A program made the translations under genes and the position numbers. Below the pieces are notes generated by a model. It ran no database searches. It was not told the DNA's origin and saw nothing but the letters and a program-made list of their open reading frames with translations. This document shows positions 34,912 through 43,418 of a stretch of DNA of 64,000 nt, in pieces. This DNA is from Pseudomonadota bacterium (GTDB lineage Bacteria > Pseudomonadota > Alphaproteobacteria > Acetobacterales > Acetobacteraceae): assembly GCA_021826225.1 (NCBI GenBank), contig JAKBAV010000001.1, positions 40,064 to 104,063 of the forward strand, read 5' to 3'. How positions within the stretch are numbered: position 1 is the stretch's first letter; each line of letters opens with the position of its first letter.

Positions 34912-36666
34912 ATGGACCAGAAGCGCCTGCTCCTCGCCCTCCTCTTTTCCTTCGCTGTTCTGGGGGCGTTCGATTATATCGACACGCATTTCCTGCCGCA
35001 CCAGCCCGCCGTGACCAGTACGGCGGCGAGCGGCCCGGCGGGTAAAACGGCGCAGGAGGAGGCCACCACCCAGCCTCTCGCCCCGACAGGCATAACGGCC
35101 GGCACGAGCCCCGCCGCCGCGAGCCCCGGCCCGCGTCTCGCCATCGCAGCCCCGTTGATGCAGGGCAGCATCGGCCTCACCGGCGCGGTGTTCGACGATA
35201 TCACCTTACCCGCCTATCATGAGACCATCGACCCGAATTCCCCGCTGGTGCAGATCATGGGCCGCCGCGGCGGCCCCACCCCGACCTATGCTCAATTCGG
35301 CTGGAGCGGCCCGGCGGGTGTGAAGGTGCCCACCGACAGCACATTGTGGACCGCCTCGGGCGCCACGCTGACCCCGGCATCACCTGTCACTTTGTCCTGG
35401 GATAACGGCCAGGGCCTGACCTTCCAGCTTCTGCTCTCGGTCGATGACAAATACATGTTCACCGTCAACCAGAACGTGATCAACCACGGTACGGCGCCGG
35501 TTTCGCTGTTCCCCTGGTCCCGGGTGGTGCGCGACTACAAGCCTGTGGAGCAGACAAGCTGGGTGCTGTTCGATGGCCCGCTCGGCGTATTCGACGGCAC
35601 GCTGCAGCAGGAATCCTACAAGGCACTCAAGAACGACAAAGTCTGGCCGTCAGACGGCACCACCGCGACCAAGGGGCAAGGTGGCTGGGCCGGGATCACC
35701 ACTAAATACTGGCTGGCCGCCGTGGCGCCCGATTCCGGTGCCGCCATGAATGCCAGCATGAGCTACGGCACGGTTAAGGATGGCGATGGCGGTGCCTATC
35801 AGACCAGTTTCATCACCAGCAATGCCATCATCGCGCCGCCCGGCGGCCAGGCCGGCTTCACCAGCCATCTGTTCACCGGCGCCAAGGTGGTGCGCATTCT
35901 GGATGCTTACCAGTCCGAATACCACATCACCAACCTCTACAAGGCAGTGGATTTCGGCCATCTCTATATCCTCACCAAGCCGATCTTCTTCGCGCTCGAC
36001 TACCTGAACGGGCTGACCGGCAATTTCGGCCTGGCCATCCTTATCTTCACGGTCGGCGTCAAACTGCTGTTCTTCCCGCTGGCCAGCTATTCCTACCGTT
36101 CGATGGCGCGTATGAAGAACGTGCAGCCGAAGATCAAGGCGCTGAAGGACCAGTACAAGGACGACCAGACCGGACTGCAGCAGGCCACCATGGCGCTGTA
36201 CAAAGCGGAAAAGATCAATCCCGCCTCCGGCTGCCTGCCGATGCTGGTGCAGATTCCTGTGTTTTTCTCGCTCTACAAGGTCATCTTCATCACCATCGAG
36301 ATGCGCCAGGCGCCGTTCTATGGCTGGATCCATGATCTTTCCGCGCCGGACCCGACCAATTTGTTCACTTTGTTCGGCCTTGTGCCCTGGGACCCGGCCA
36401 CCATCAACCCGCTCCTGCATGTCGGGCTGTTGCCGATCATCATGGGCGCCACCATGTTCCTGCAGCAGCGCCTCAACCCGCCGGCGGCCGATCCGGCCCA
36501 GGCGCGCATGTTCCAGTTCATGCCGCTGCTCTTCACCTTCATGCTGGCGCGCTCGCCTGCCGGGCTGGTATTGTACTGGGCCTGGAACAACCTTTTATCC
36601 GTGGGGCAACAATGGCTGATCATGCGCCGGGCGATGCCGAAGAAGACGCTTCCGGCCAAGGCCTGA
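34912..36666 (+). CDS. yidC: Membrane protein insertase YidC
   Basis: The 584-residue protein has an N-terminal membrane segment (LLLALLFSFAVLGAFDYI), a large periplasmic P1 domain, and the C-terminal five-segment insertase core (KLLFFPLASYSYRSMARMKN and GCLPMLVQIPVFFSLY). It inserts inner-membrane proteins with or without SecYEG. It starts 5 bases after yidD. Its last 55 bases overlap engB. Confidence 0.96.
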   Translation: MDQKRLLLALLFSFAVLGAFDYIDTHFLPHQPAVTSTAASGPAGKTAQEEATTQPLAPTGITAGTSPAAASPGPRLAIAAPLMQGSIGLTGAVFDDITLPAYHETIDPNSPLVQIMGRRGGPTPTYAQFGWSGPAGVKVPTDSTLWTASGATLTPASPVTLSWDNGQGLTFQLLLSVDDKYMFTVNQNVINHGTAPVSLFPWSRVVRDYKPVEQTSWVLFDGPLGVFDGTLQQESYKALKNDKVWPSDGTTATKGQGGWAGITTKYWLAAVAPDSGAAMNASMSYGTVKDGDGGAYQTSFITSNAIIAPPGGQAGFTSHLFTGAKVVRILDAYQSEYHITNLYKAVDFGHLYILTKPIFFALDYLNGLTGNFGLAILIFTVGVKLLFFPLASYSYRSMARMKNVQPKIKALKDQYKDDQTGLQQATMALYKAEKINPASGCLPMLVQIPVFFSLYKVIFITIEMRQAPFYGWIHDLSAPDPTNLFTLFGLVPWDPATINPLLHVGLLPIIMGATMFLQQRLNPPAADPAQARMFQFMPLLFTFMLARSPAGLVLYWAWNNLLSVGQQWLIMRRAMPKKTLPAKA

Positions 36667-37307
36667 ATTTCCGGCCCGAAGGTCCAACGCCGGAGGCGCT
36701 GGAGGCGGGACGGAAACTCTTCGCCGGCGCTTGCGAATTTTTCTACGCCGCGCAGACCCTGGAAGGCCTCCCGGAGCCGCGCGGCGCCGAGATCGCCTTT
36801 GCCGGGCGTTCCAATGTCGGCAAATCCTCGCTGTTGAACGCGCTTACCGGGCGCCGCGCGCTGGCGCGCGTCTCGCACCAGCCTGGCCGCACGCGGCAAC
36901 TCAACTTCTTCCAATGTGAGGCGGCCCCTCTGGTGTTGGTGGACATGCCCGGCTACGGCTATGCCGAGGCGCCGCAATCCATCAAGCGCGACTGGCAGGG
37001 GCTGATGCTGGATTATCTGCGCGGCCGGCCGAATCTGCGCCGCGTATTCCTGCTGCTCGATGCCAGGGTGGAGATTAAAACCTCCGACGAGACGGTGATG
37101 GAGCTGCTCGACCAGTCCGCTGTCACTTACCAGCTCGTCCTTACCAAGGCCGATGACGTGAAGCCCGCCGCCTTGCAGCGCAAATACGAGAGCGTTCTGG
37201 CTTTGACCGCCAAACACCCGGCGGCATTTCCCGAGGTGATCACGACCTCCAGCCAGAAGGGGACTGGCGTTGAGATGCTGCGCGCGACGATTTCCGGATT
37301 GATCTAG
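36612..37307 (+). CDS. engB: Ribosome biogenesis GTPase YsxC/EngB
   Basis: The 231-residue GTPase has G1 GRSNVGKSS, G3 DMPGYGYAE and G4 TKADD. It assists 50S subunit assembly. ATG 36612 has GGGG 5 bases upstream and lies 55 bases inside yidC; a later in-frame start is possible but the N-terminal GATCEFF-like region would be shortened. A 28-base hairpin (37318-37345) follows the stop. Confidence 0.93.
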   Translation: MADHAPGDAEEDASGQGLNFRPEGPTPEALEAGRKLFAGACEFFYAAQTLEGLPEPRGAEIAFAGRSNVGKSSLLNALTGRRALARVSHQPGRTRQLNFFQCEAAPLVLVDMPGYGYAEAPQSIKRDWQGLMLDYLRGRPNLRRVFLLLDARVEIKTSDETVMELLDQSAVTYQLVLTKADDVKPAALQRKYESVLALTAKHPAAFPEVITTSSQKGTGVEMLRATISGLI

Positions 37308-37365
37308 GGCTGCCCCCGTGCCGGGGACGGTTCACTTCCCGGCACTTTCATGGCAATGACCGGCC

Positions 37366-38259
37366 ATGAGCACCGATACCCATAAATCCGCCGCGCATGA
37401 GGCGCATATCGTCGCCAAGGCGCTTCCGTTTCTGCGCCGCTATGCCGGGGCCACCATCGTGGTCAAATATGGCGGGCACGCCATGGGTGGTGCCCTGGCC
37501 AACGAGTTCGGCCGCGACATCGCCCTGCTGAAACAGGTCGGTATCAACCCCGTCATCGTGCATGGCGGTGGCCCGCAGATTAACGCTATGCTGAAACGGC
37601 TTGATATTAAAAGCAAATTTGTCGATGGCCTGCGCGTGACCGATGATGCCATGGTCGAGGTCGTGGAAATGGTCCTGGCCGGGTCTGTCAACAAGCAGGT
37701 GGCCGGGTTGATCAACAAGGCTGGCGCCTTAGCCGTTGGTATTTCAGGAAAAGATGGCGGGCTGATCCGCGCCCGCAAGCTCCGCCGCCTGGTGAAGGAC
37801 CCGGGTTCCAATATCGAGCATGTACTCGATCTTGGCCATGTCGGTGAGCCCGCCTTTATCGACACGCGGGTCATCCACGCCCTCACTGGCGCCGGGCTGA
37901 TCCCGGTTATCGCCCCGGTCGGGACTGGCGAGGAGGGTGAGACCTATAATATAAATGCCGATACTGCGGCCGGTGCCATAGCCGGCGCACTCAACGCCCA
38001 GCGCCTGCTGATGCTGACCGACGTGCCGGGCGTGCTGAATAAAAACAAGCAGCTCCTCCCGGATCTTTCCATGGCCCAGGTGCACGAGTTGATCGCCGAT
38101 GGCACCATATCTGGCGGCATGATCCCCAAAGTGGAAACCTGCATGGAGGCCGTGACGCTCGGCGTGCGTGGCGCCACCATTCTCGATGGCACCGTACCGC
38201 ATGCTTTGTTGCTGGAGCTGTTCACCGAAGGCGGCATCGGCACCATGATTCACAAGTAA
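37366..38259 (+). CDS. argB: Acetylglutamate kinase
   Basis: The 297-residue amino-acid kinase phosphorylates N-acetylglutamate in arginine synthesis. Motifs: [18 protein letters not shown], and [10 protein letters not shown] near the C-terminus. The last lies in the arginine-sensitive type (ends [16 protein letters not shown]). It follows engB after a 58-base gap holding a hairpin. Confidence 0.95.
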   Translation: MSTDTHKSAAHEAHIVAKALPFLRRYAGATIVVKYGGHAMGGALANEFGRDIALLKQVGINPVIVHGGGPQINAMLKRLDIKSKFVDGLRVTDDAMVEVVEMVLAGSVNKQVAGLINKAGALAVGISGKDGGLIRARKLRRLVKDPGSNIEHVLDLGHVGEPAFIDTRVIHALTGAGLIPVIAPVGTGEEGETYNINADTAAGAIAGALNAQRLLMLTDVPGVLNKNKQLLPDLSMAQVHELIADGTISGGMIPKVETCMEAVTLGVRGATILDGTVPHALLLELFTEGGIGTMIHK

Positions 38260-38285
38260 CTGACTATCCAGCAATTGCGAGAACG

Positions 38286-38633
38286 ATGCCGATGGCCGAA
38301 GTGATAATCTATTTCAACCCCAAATGCGGCACGGCACGCAACACGCTGGCTCTCATCCGGGATGCCGGTATCGAGCCGCAAATCATTGATTATATGAAAA
38401 ACCCGCTGAGTCGTGGGCAGCTTGCGGCACTTGCCAAAAGAGCCGGCGGGGCGGCCGCGCTGCTGCGCGAGAAGGAGCCGCTGGCCGCCGAGATGGGATT
38501 GAAAGGTGCTGCCGAGGAGGTCATTCTCGATGCCATCGCGACGCATCCCATCCTGTTCAACCGCCCCGTGGTGGTGACGCCCAAGGGCGTCAAAGCCTGC
38601 CGTCCGGCGGAGCTGGTCAAAGAGCTGCTGTAG
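38286..38633 (+). CDS. arsC: Arsenate reductase (ArsC, glutaredoxin type)
   Basis: The 115-residue protein has the active-site segment NPKCGTARNTLALIRDAG and the PVVVTPKGVKACRP segment with one of the substrate-binding arginines. It reduces arsenate to arsenite with glutaredoxin. ATG 38286 is listed; a second ATG at 38292 is possible. No arsB or arsR is near, so the gene may have a general role; ArsC-like Spx/YffB proteins are the alternative. Confidence 0.8.
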   Translation: MPMAEVIIYFNPKCGTARNTLALIRDAGIEPQIIDYMKNPLSRGQLAALAKRAGGAAALLREKEPLAAEMGLKGAAEEVILDAIATHPILFNRPVVVTPKGVKACRPAELVKELL

Positions 38634-38648
38634 TCTTTCCGGCGCGGA

Positions 38649-38855
38649 TCACGCAGCCATGGCGCGGTGCAGCGCGGCGCTGGTCCAGGCAACCGGCACG
38701 GCGCGGGCGGGTTGAGGCATGTCCCATGCCTGCCCGATGGCGCCGGTTTGGCGAGCAGTGGTGAACAAGACCGCCACCTGCGCCGCGCAGACGAAAAACA
38801 AGCACAGGCAGCCGAACATCGAAGCCAGGCCGGTTATAAGCGTGATATCAGACAT
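38649..38855 (-). CDS. Small membrane protein, hypothetical
   Basis: The 68-residue ORF starts ATGTCTGATATC behind a strong RBS (GAAAGGAG, 5 bases upstream). Residues 4-31 (ITLITGLASMFGCLCLFFVCAAQVAVLF) form one membrane segment. It lies between two real genes in a gap that otherwise has no gene. No family is recognised. The C-terminal 30 residues are soluble and unremarkable. Confidence 0.55.
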   Translation of the reverse strand: MSDITLITGLASMFGCLCLFFVCAAQVAVLFTTARQTGAIGQAWDMPQPARAVPVAWTSAALHRAMAA

Positions 38856-38889
38856 GTTTTGCTCCTTTCGGGGGCGTTTTCTGTGTGGA

Positions 38890-40005
38890 CTAGAACAGAC
38901 TCATCTGCACCGTGGCGGCCTGGGTGCGGGGGATGGTGAACTGGCTGAAATCGAGCATGCCGGCACCGCCCGTGAGGCCGAATTGCTTCACCGCGCGGTC
39001 GAAGCGCTTCTGCAGCATGTCCGCATAGGGGCCGGCGCCGCTCATGCGGCCGTGAAAATCCGGATCGTTGAGGCGCCCGCCGCGGCTTTGCCGGATCAGG
39101 CTGAGCACGTGGGAGGCACGCTCGGGCATATGCTTCTGCAGCCAGTCGGAAAACAGTGCGCCCAGCTCATGCGGCAGGCGGAGCAGCACGGTATGCGCGC
39201 TTTGCGCTCCGGCCTGGGCGGCTGATTCCAGGATGTTTTCCAGTTCGGCATCGTTCACGCCGGGGATCATCGGGGAGGCCATAACCCCAACCGGGATGCC
39301 GGCCTCTCGCAGTTCACGCATCGCAGCTAGGCGGCGGGCAGGGGAAGCAGCGCGGGGTTCCATGGCGCGCGCGAGAACGGGGTCGAGCGTGGTGATGGAA
39401 ATATGCACTTTCGCCAGGTTCTTAGCCGCCATACGGTGCAGGATATCGGCATCGCGCAGCACACCGGCGGATTTGGTGATGATGCCGACCGGGTTGCCGA
39501 AGCGCTCCAGCACCTCGAGCACGGCGCGGGTGATGGACAGGGTACGCTCGACCGGCTGATACGGGTCTGTATTGCTGCCGAGCACGATCACGTCGGGCTT
39601 GTAGCTGGATTTCGACAGCTCTTTTTCCAGTAGTTTCGCGGCTTCCGGCTTGAAGATGAGCTTGGTTTCGAAATCGAGCCCGGCGGAAAAGCCCAGATAG
39701 GCATGGCTGGGACGGGCGAAGCAATAGATGCAGCCATGCTCGCATCCCCGGTAAGGGTTCACGCTTTGTGCAAAAGAGATGTCCGGGCTATCATTACGGG
39801 TAATAATCGTGCGAGTCGCATCGCGGATCAGCGTGGTCTGCGGGGGGCGCGCCTTATCCTCGGGAAAATCCCAGCCATCATCAAAGGCTTCCAACCTTTC
39901 CGCCGCGAAGCGATGGGGTGGATTGGCGGCCGTGCCGCGCCCTTTAATGGCACCGGGGGGGACACCACTCTTGACTTTCAGCCGTGTTGAGATGTTCATG
40001 TTCAT
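38890..40005 (-). CDS. PA0069/Rv2578c-type radical SAM protein
   Basis: The 371-residue protein has the radical SAM cluster motif CEHGCIYC (about 90-97) and the family features YRGCEHGC, FETKLIFKPEAA and GSNTDPYQPVERTLSITR. Family members resemble spore photoproduct lyase but their reaction is unknown. A predicted LexA box and promoter lie just upstream, so DNA-damage control is inferred. Start is ATG 40005. Confidence 0.85.
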   Translation of the reverse strand: MNMNISTRLKVKSGVPPGAIKGRGTAANPPHRFAAERLEAFDDGWDFPEDKARPPQTTLIRDATRTIITRNDSPDISFAQSVNPYRGCEHGCIYCFARPSHAYLGFSAGLDFETKLIFKPEAAKLLEKELSKSSYKPDVIVLGSNTDPYQPVERTLSITRAVLEVLERFGNPVGIITKSAGVLRDADILHRMAAKNLAKVHISITTLDPVLARAMEPRAASPARRLAAMRELREAGIPVGVMASPMIPGVNDAELENILESAAQAGAQSAHTVLLRLPHELGALFSDWLQKHMPERASHVLSLIRQSRGGRLNDPDFHGRMSGAGPYADMLQKRFDRAVKQFGLTGGAGMLDFSQFTIPRTQAATVQMSLF

Positions 40006-40022
40006 GTTCCGTTCTGACCTTG

Positions 40023-40066
40023 ATTAAGGTCATTCCGGGTTCTTATGTCAAGAACAAAATAAGAAC
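40023..40066 (-). promoter_or_regulatory. Predicted LexA box and sigma70 promoter for the radical SAM gene
   Basis: On the - strand the sequence GTTC-TTATTTT-GTTC (40066-40052) matches the alphaproteobacterial LexA operator GTTC-N7-GTTC exactly. Directly after it lies TTGACA (40051-40046), 17 bases, then CTTAAT (40028-40023), a good sigma70-type promoter. The start codon is about 17 bases downstream. A GTTCTT-N5-AAGAAC palindrome overlaps the box. Inference: SOS control of the radical SAM gene. Confidence 0.65.
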
Positions 40067-40121
40067 AAATAAAACTTTCTGGTGGCTTTTGGCGGCCGCA
40101 CGGTTTTTATTTTGCGTGGCT

Positions 40122-40667
40122 TTATTTAAGGTGTTCGTTCAACCGCGGCATCAGCTCGACGAGGTTGCACGGCTTATGCCGCGAATCGAGCTGGAATTTG
40201 AGAATTTCGTCCCAGCCATCTTTCACTGCACCAGTCGAGCCCGGCAGCGCGAACAGGTACGTGCCGCCGGCCACGCCGCCCAGCGCGCGGGACTGCATGG
40301 TTGAGGTGCCGATCTTGTTGTAGGAGATAGCGCGGAACAGCTCCCCGAACCCCTCGATTTCCTTATCGATCACGCGCTTGAAGGCTTCCGGGGTGACATC
40401 CCGGCCGGTGACGCCGGTGCCGCCGGTGGTGATGATCACGTCGATATCATGAGCCGAAATCCAGGCATCCAGATGCGCCACGATGTCGCTGACCTCATCG
40501 AGCAGGACGGCGCGGGCGACCAGAACATGCCCCGCTTCGGTAACGCGGGCGGCCAGCGTGTCGCCTGATATGTCATCGGCAAGCTGGCGGGTGTCGGAGA
40601 TTGTGGCGATGGCAATGCGGACAGGGATGAAGCGGACGGATTCGTCGATCTGATCGGTGCTGGACAT
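40122..40667 (-). CDS. moaB: Molybdenum cofactor biosynthesis protein B
   Basis: The 181-residue protein has the MoCF motif TTGGTGVTGRDVTPEAF and the LPGSTGAVKDGW segment. MoaB/MogA proteins adenylate molybdopterin before molybdate insertion. It is the only such gene visible near the molybdenum hydroxylase group 14 kb away. It starts 9 bases downstream of the transglycosylase stop on the same strand. Confidence 0.92.
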   Translation of the reverse strand: MSSTDQIDESVRFIPVRIAIATISDTRQLADDISGDTLAARVTEAGHVLVARAVLLDEVSDIVAHLDAWISAHDIDVIITTGGTGVTGRDVTPEAFKRVIDKEIEGFGELFRAISYNKIGTSTMQSRALGGVAGGTYLFALPGSTGAVKDGWDEILKFQLDSRHKPCNLVELMPRLNEHLK

Positions 40668-40676
40668 CCGCCCTAC

Positions 40677-42341
40677 TTAATTCGCGCTGGCGACAGTATC
40701 AATGGTGCCCAGCGTGGGGAAATTGCCTTGCGCCAACTGGTCGAGGCTGGCGGGCTGCATGCCGATCTCCTCAGAATAGAGCCAGCTATCGGCCATCACC
40801 TGGCGGACGAACCGGCGCGTTTCGGCATTGGGAATGGTCTCAATGAAGAGCAGGGGGTCGGAACTGTCCTGTAGCTGCGCGATCCAGCCGGCAGCGGCGT
40901 TGGGGCCGGCATTATAACTGGCGAGCACGGCGAGCAGATTGTTGTCGATGCCCGGTTGCCGGGCGAGGTAGGTGAGATAGGCCTGACCGTAAGCGAGATT
41001 GGCCGAAGGGTCGGAAAGCGGGCCCGAGATGCCGGCATGGCGGTGCATCACCTCTGCCGTGCTCGGCATCAGCTGCATCAGCCCGCGCGCGCCGCAGCGC
41101 GACACCGCATTGGCGTTGAAACCCGATTCGGTGCGGGCCAGCGCATAGATGAGGGCGGGATCGACGGTGAAGCCGCCGGTGGGGTGCATGGCGGGCAAAG
41201 GCAGCCGCGCCCCGGCAATCTCGTCGACCGGCGAGGGCAGGGTGTTGGCCAGAGCGATGGCGACATCGGCGAGGCCCGCCTGGGCGGCGACGGCCAGCAC
41301 GGCATGAGCAAGGTCGGGGCTGGCCTGCATCTGCGGCCACAGGGCGCGCAGATTATCGGCGGCATCGCCGGTCAGGCCGATCTGCATCTGCTCGAAGGCG
41401 AGATGGCCCTGCGGCGTGGCGTCGACGGCGGTGATATCGGCTTCCGTCAGCGGCCCGGCGAGGCCGCTATCGCCAAAGCCCTGGCCGAGCAGGCGCCCAG
41501 CCAGCATGCCGTAGAACGTCTCCGGCTGGGCAGCGGCCTGTTGCAGCCATTGCAGATATTGCGTGGGCTGCTGCGAGCGCAGGGCGGCGCGGGCAGTCCA
41601 GAACTGGCTGGCGGCGCGGTCATCAGCGGAAATACCGGCAAGCTTGGTGGAAAAGGCGAAATCCTGGCCGGCCGTGACGATATCGCCTTGCTCCCAGGCG
41701 GCGAGGCCGGCTGCGAACTGACGGTGCCAGGCGGCGCCGTCAGGCGCGGAGACGGGATGGGCGGCGGCGCTGGGCACCAGGGTCTGTTCAGGCAGCAATG
41801 CCACATGCGGGGCGGGCGGAAGCTCATCGCGGGCCAGCTTGTGCTGCATCAGCTGATAGATCGCCGGGGCTTCGGGCTCGGCGGCATAATGCGCCCACCA
41901 GGCGGTCAGCTCGGCTGGCTTCGTGATGTAACTGGGGCTCAGATAAAGCCTCGCCAGGATAGCACCCATGGCGGAAGGGTCGCTCAAACGCGTGGCCATG
42001 CTGGCGGCCTGGGTATACGCGCCCTGAGCCTGCAGTTCCATTATGCGCTGGTAGATGGCGACATCAGACGGCGAGAGCGGCTGCGGCAGCATGATTTCGA
42101 CATTGCCGGCCGGTGCGTTGCGCGGCACGGCATAGGCCACACTATCCCCGTTCAAGGCGCTAAGCGGCGCTGTTGGGGGGGTAGCCGTTCCCTGCCCTTG
42201 TCCCAGATCCGGGGACTTCGCGAATGCGCTGGTGGGAACCACCAGGGCGCAAGCGAAAATGGACATCGTGGCGATCATGGTGGTGATCATTGCCGTACGA
42301 TTCACATTCAGGCGGGAGAGCGTTTGAGAGGCTCCTCGCAT
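40677..42341 (-). CDS. Soluble lytic murein transglycosylase
   Basis: The 554-residue protein starts with a signal peptide (hydrophobic MITTMIATMSIFACALVVPTSAFA, cut after A). It has a long helical region and a C-terminal Slt domain with the catalytic Glu in ALARTESGFN and GLMQLMPSTA. It cleaves peptidoglycan in the periplasm and leaves 1,6-anhydro ends. The track ORF begins at a TTG two codons earlier; I use ATG 42341, and an ATG at 42290 would still keep the signal peptide. Confidence 0.88.
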   Translation of the reverse strand: MRGASQTLSRLNVNRTAMITTMIATMSIFACALVVPTSAFAKSPDLGQGQGTATPPTAPLSALNGDSVAYAVPRNAPAGNVEIMLPQPLSPSDVAIYQRIMELQAQGAYTQAASMATRLSDPSAMGAILARLYLSPSYITKPAELTAWWAHYAAEPEAPAIYQLMQHKLARDELPPAPHVALLPEQTLVPSAAAHPVSAPDGAAWHRQFAAGLAAWEQGDIVTAGQDFAFSTKLAGISADDRAASQFWTARAALRSQQPTQYLQWLQQAAAQPETFYGMLAGRLLGQGFGDSGLAGPLTEADITAVDATPQGHLAFEQMQIGLTGDAADNLRALWPQMQASPDLAHAVLAVAAQAGLADVAIALANTLPSPVDEIAGARLPLPAMHPTGGFTVDPALIYALARTESGFNANAVSRCGARGLMQLMPSTAEVMHRHAGISGPLSDPSANLAYGQAYLTYLARQPGIDNNLLAVLASYNAGPNAAAGWIAQLQDSSDPLLFIETIPNAETRRFVRQVMADSWLYSEEIGMQPASLDQLAQGNFPTLGTIDTVASAN

Positions 42342-42448
42342 GGGCAAACCCGTACAACAGCATCTGGGTGAGATGCAAGAGCTGTGGGTGAGATGATTCT
42401 CTCTTATTGAGACGATTTGAGCCTATTCAGGGTGTTAAGGCCCGGTTC

Positions 42449-43246
42449 TCATATCACGTTTTCGTGATAATCGCCGGACTCAAGCCATTCCCGCAGCAGC
42501 AGAAGGTCCTGCCAAGACTCTGGCTTTGCTGTGGGGGTGCGCAATAAATACGCGGGGTGGTAGCTCGGCAGGCAGAATAATGGCGAGTCGAGATCCTGGA
42601 TCGTGGCCGGGCGCCAGGCGCCGCGCAGCCGCCTTATGCCCTGGTTTCCAGCCTCCGGGAGCAGCGCCCTGGTGGCGATGGCGCCAAGCGTGACCAGCCG
42701 TTGTGGGCGGATGAGAGCGATATGGCGGTGCAGGAAGGGCAGGCAGAGGGCGATTTCTGACTCGGACGGGGCGCGGTTGCCCGGCGGACGCCAGGGTACG
42801 GTATTGATGATGCGAACCCGGCGCCGGTCCAGCCCGATACTGCCCAGCATGCGGTCGAGCAACTGCCCGGCGGCGCCGATAAAGGGCCGGCCGGCGCGGT
42901 CCTCCTCCGCCCCCGGAGCCTCGCCGATAATGACGAGCCGGGCATCCTCGGGACCTTCGGCGAAGACGAGCTGTGTCGCGGTGTCGCGCAGGGCGCAGCC
43001 GGTAAAGCCGTCCAGCGCGGCTTTCAGTTCGTCCAGGCTGTGGCAGGCGGCGGCGGCGCGCGCGGCTTCTGCTGGGCCGCCGGGGAGTGCGGCTGGTCTC
43101 GGCGACGGGCGGGCAGGTGGCGTTGCGGGGGAGAGGGTTGCCGGGGGAATGGCGGGTGTGGCGCCACGACGGTCCTGTGGCGCGTCGAGCAGCGCCTCGT
43201 CGGCCCCCCATTCATATTGTAGGCGCAAAGCCGCCAAAACATCCAT
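42449..43246 (-). CDS. Uracil-DNA glycosylase, family 4-like
   Basis: The 265-residue protein has GEAPGAEEDRAGRPFIGAAG (family 4 motif), TVPWRPPGNRAPSE and PSYHPAYLLR. The alphaproteobacterial form is recognisable by GCALRDTA and the WRPPGNR segment. It removes uracil from DNA; [4Fe-4S] binding is typical, although the first Cys pair here shows a single Cys (GCAL). The track ORF is far longer (42449..43720), but ATG 43246 is the family start. Confidence 0.88.
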   Translation of the reverse strand: MDVLAALRLQYEWGADEALLDAPQDRRGATPAIPPATLSPATPPARPSPRPAALPGGPAEAARAAAACHSLDELKAALDGFTGCALRDTATQLVFAEGPEDARLVIIGEAPGAEEDRAGRPFIGAAGQLLDRMLGSIGLDRRRVRIINTVPWRPPGNRAPSESEIALCLPFLHRHIALIRPQRLVTLGAIATRALLPEAGNQGIRRLRGAWRPATIQDLDSPLFCLPSYHPAYLLRTPTAKPESWQDLLLLREWLESGDYHENVI

Positions 43247-43418
43247 GCCGTCTCTATAACGCCTCCTCTGGCCGGACCAAAATCGGCCAATGCCGGAGGC
43301 CGTTGAGACTTCCGCGAAAGGCAACGCAGCGGCGCGGCGCCGCGCCCAGTACCGGCTGGTATTCCCCCCAGGCAAGATATTGAATAAAGCAGGGTGGCAA
43401 TTCAGAAGGGAGCCTTGA

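Noticed and set aside
37318-37345. GTGCCGGG/CCCGGCAC hairpin between engB and argB as a terminator
   Set aside because: The stem is good but only three T follow and argB starts 20 bases later; left as unassigned structure.
40956-42371. 471-residue + strand ORF opposite the lytic transglycosylase
   Set aside because: Shadow frame; low-complexity Gly/Arg composition and no family resemblance.
42454-42475. ATCACG-TTTT-CGTGAT hairpin at the end of the uracil-DNA glycosylase gene
   Set aside because: Short stem within the last codons, without a T run on the coding strand; likely chance.
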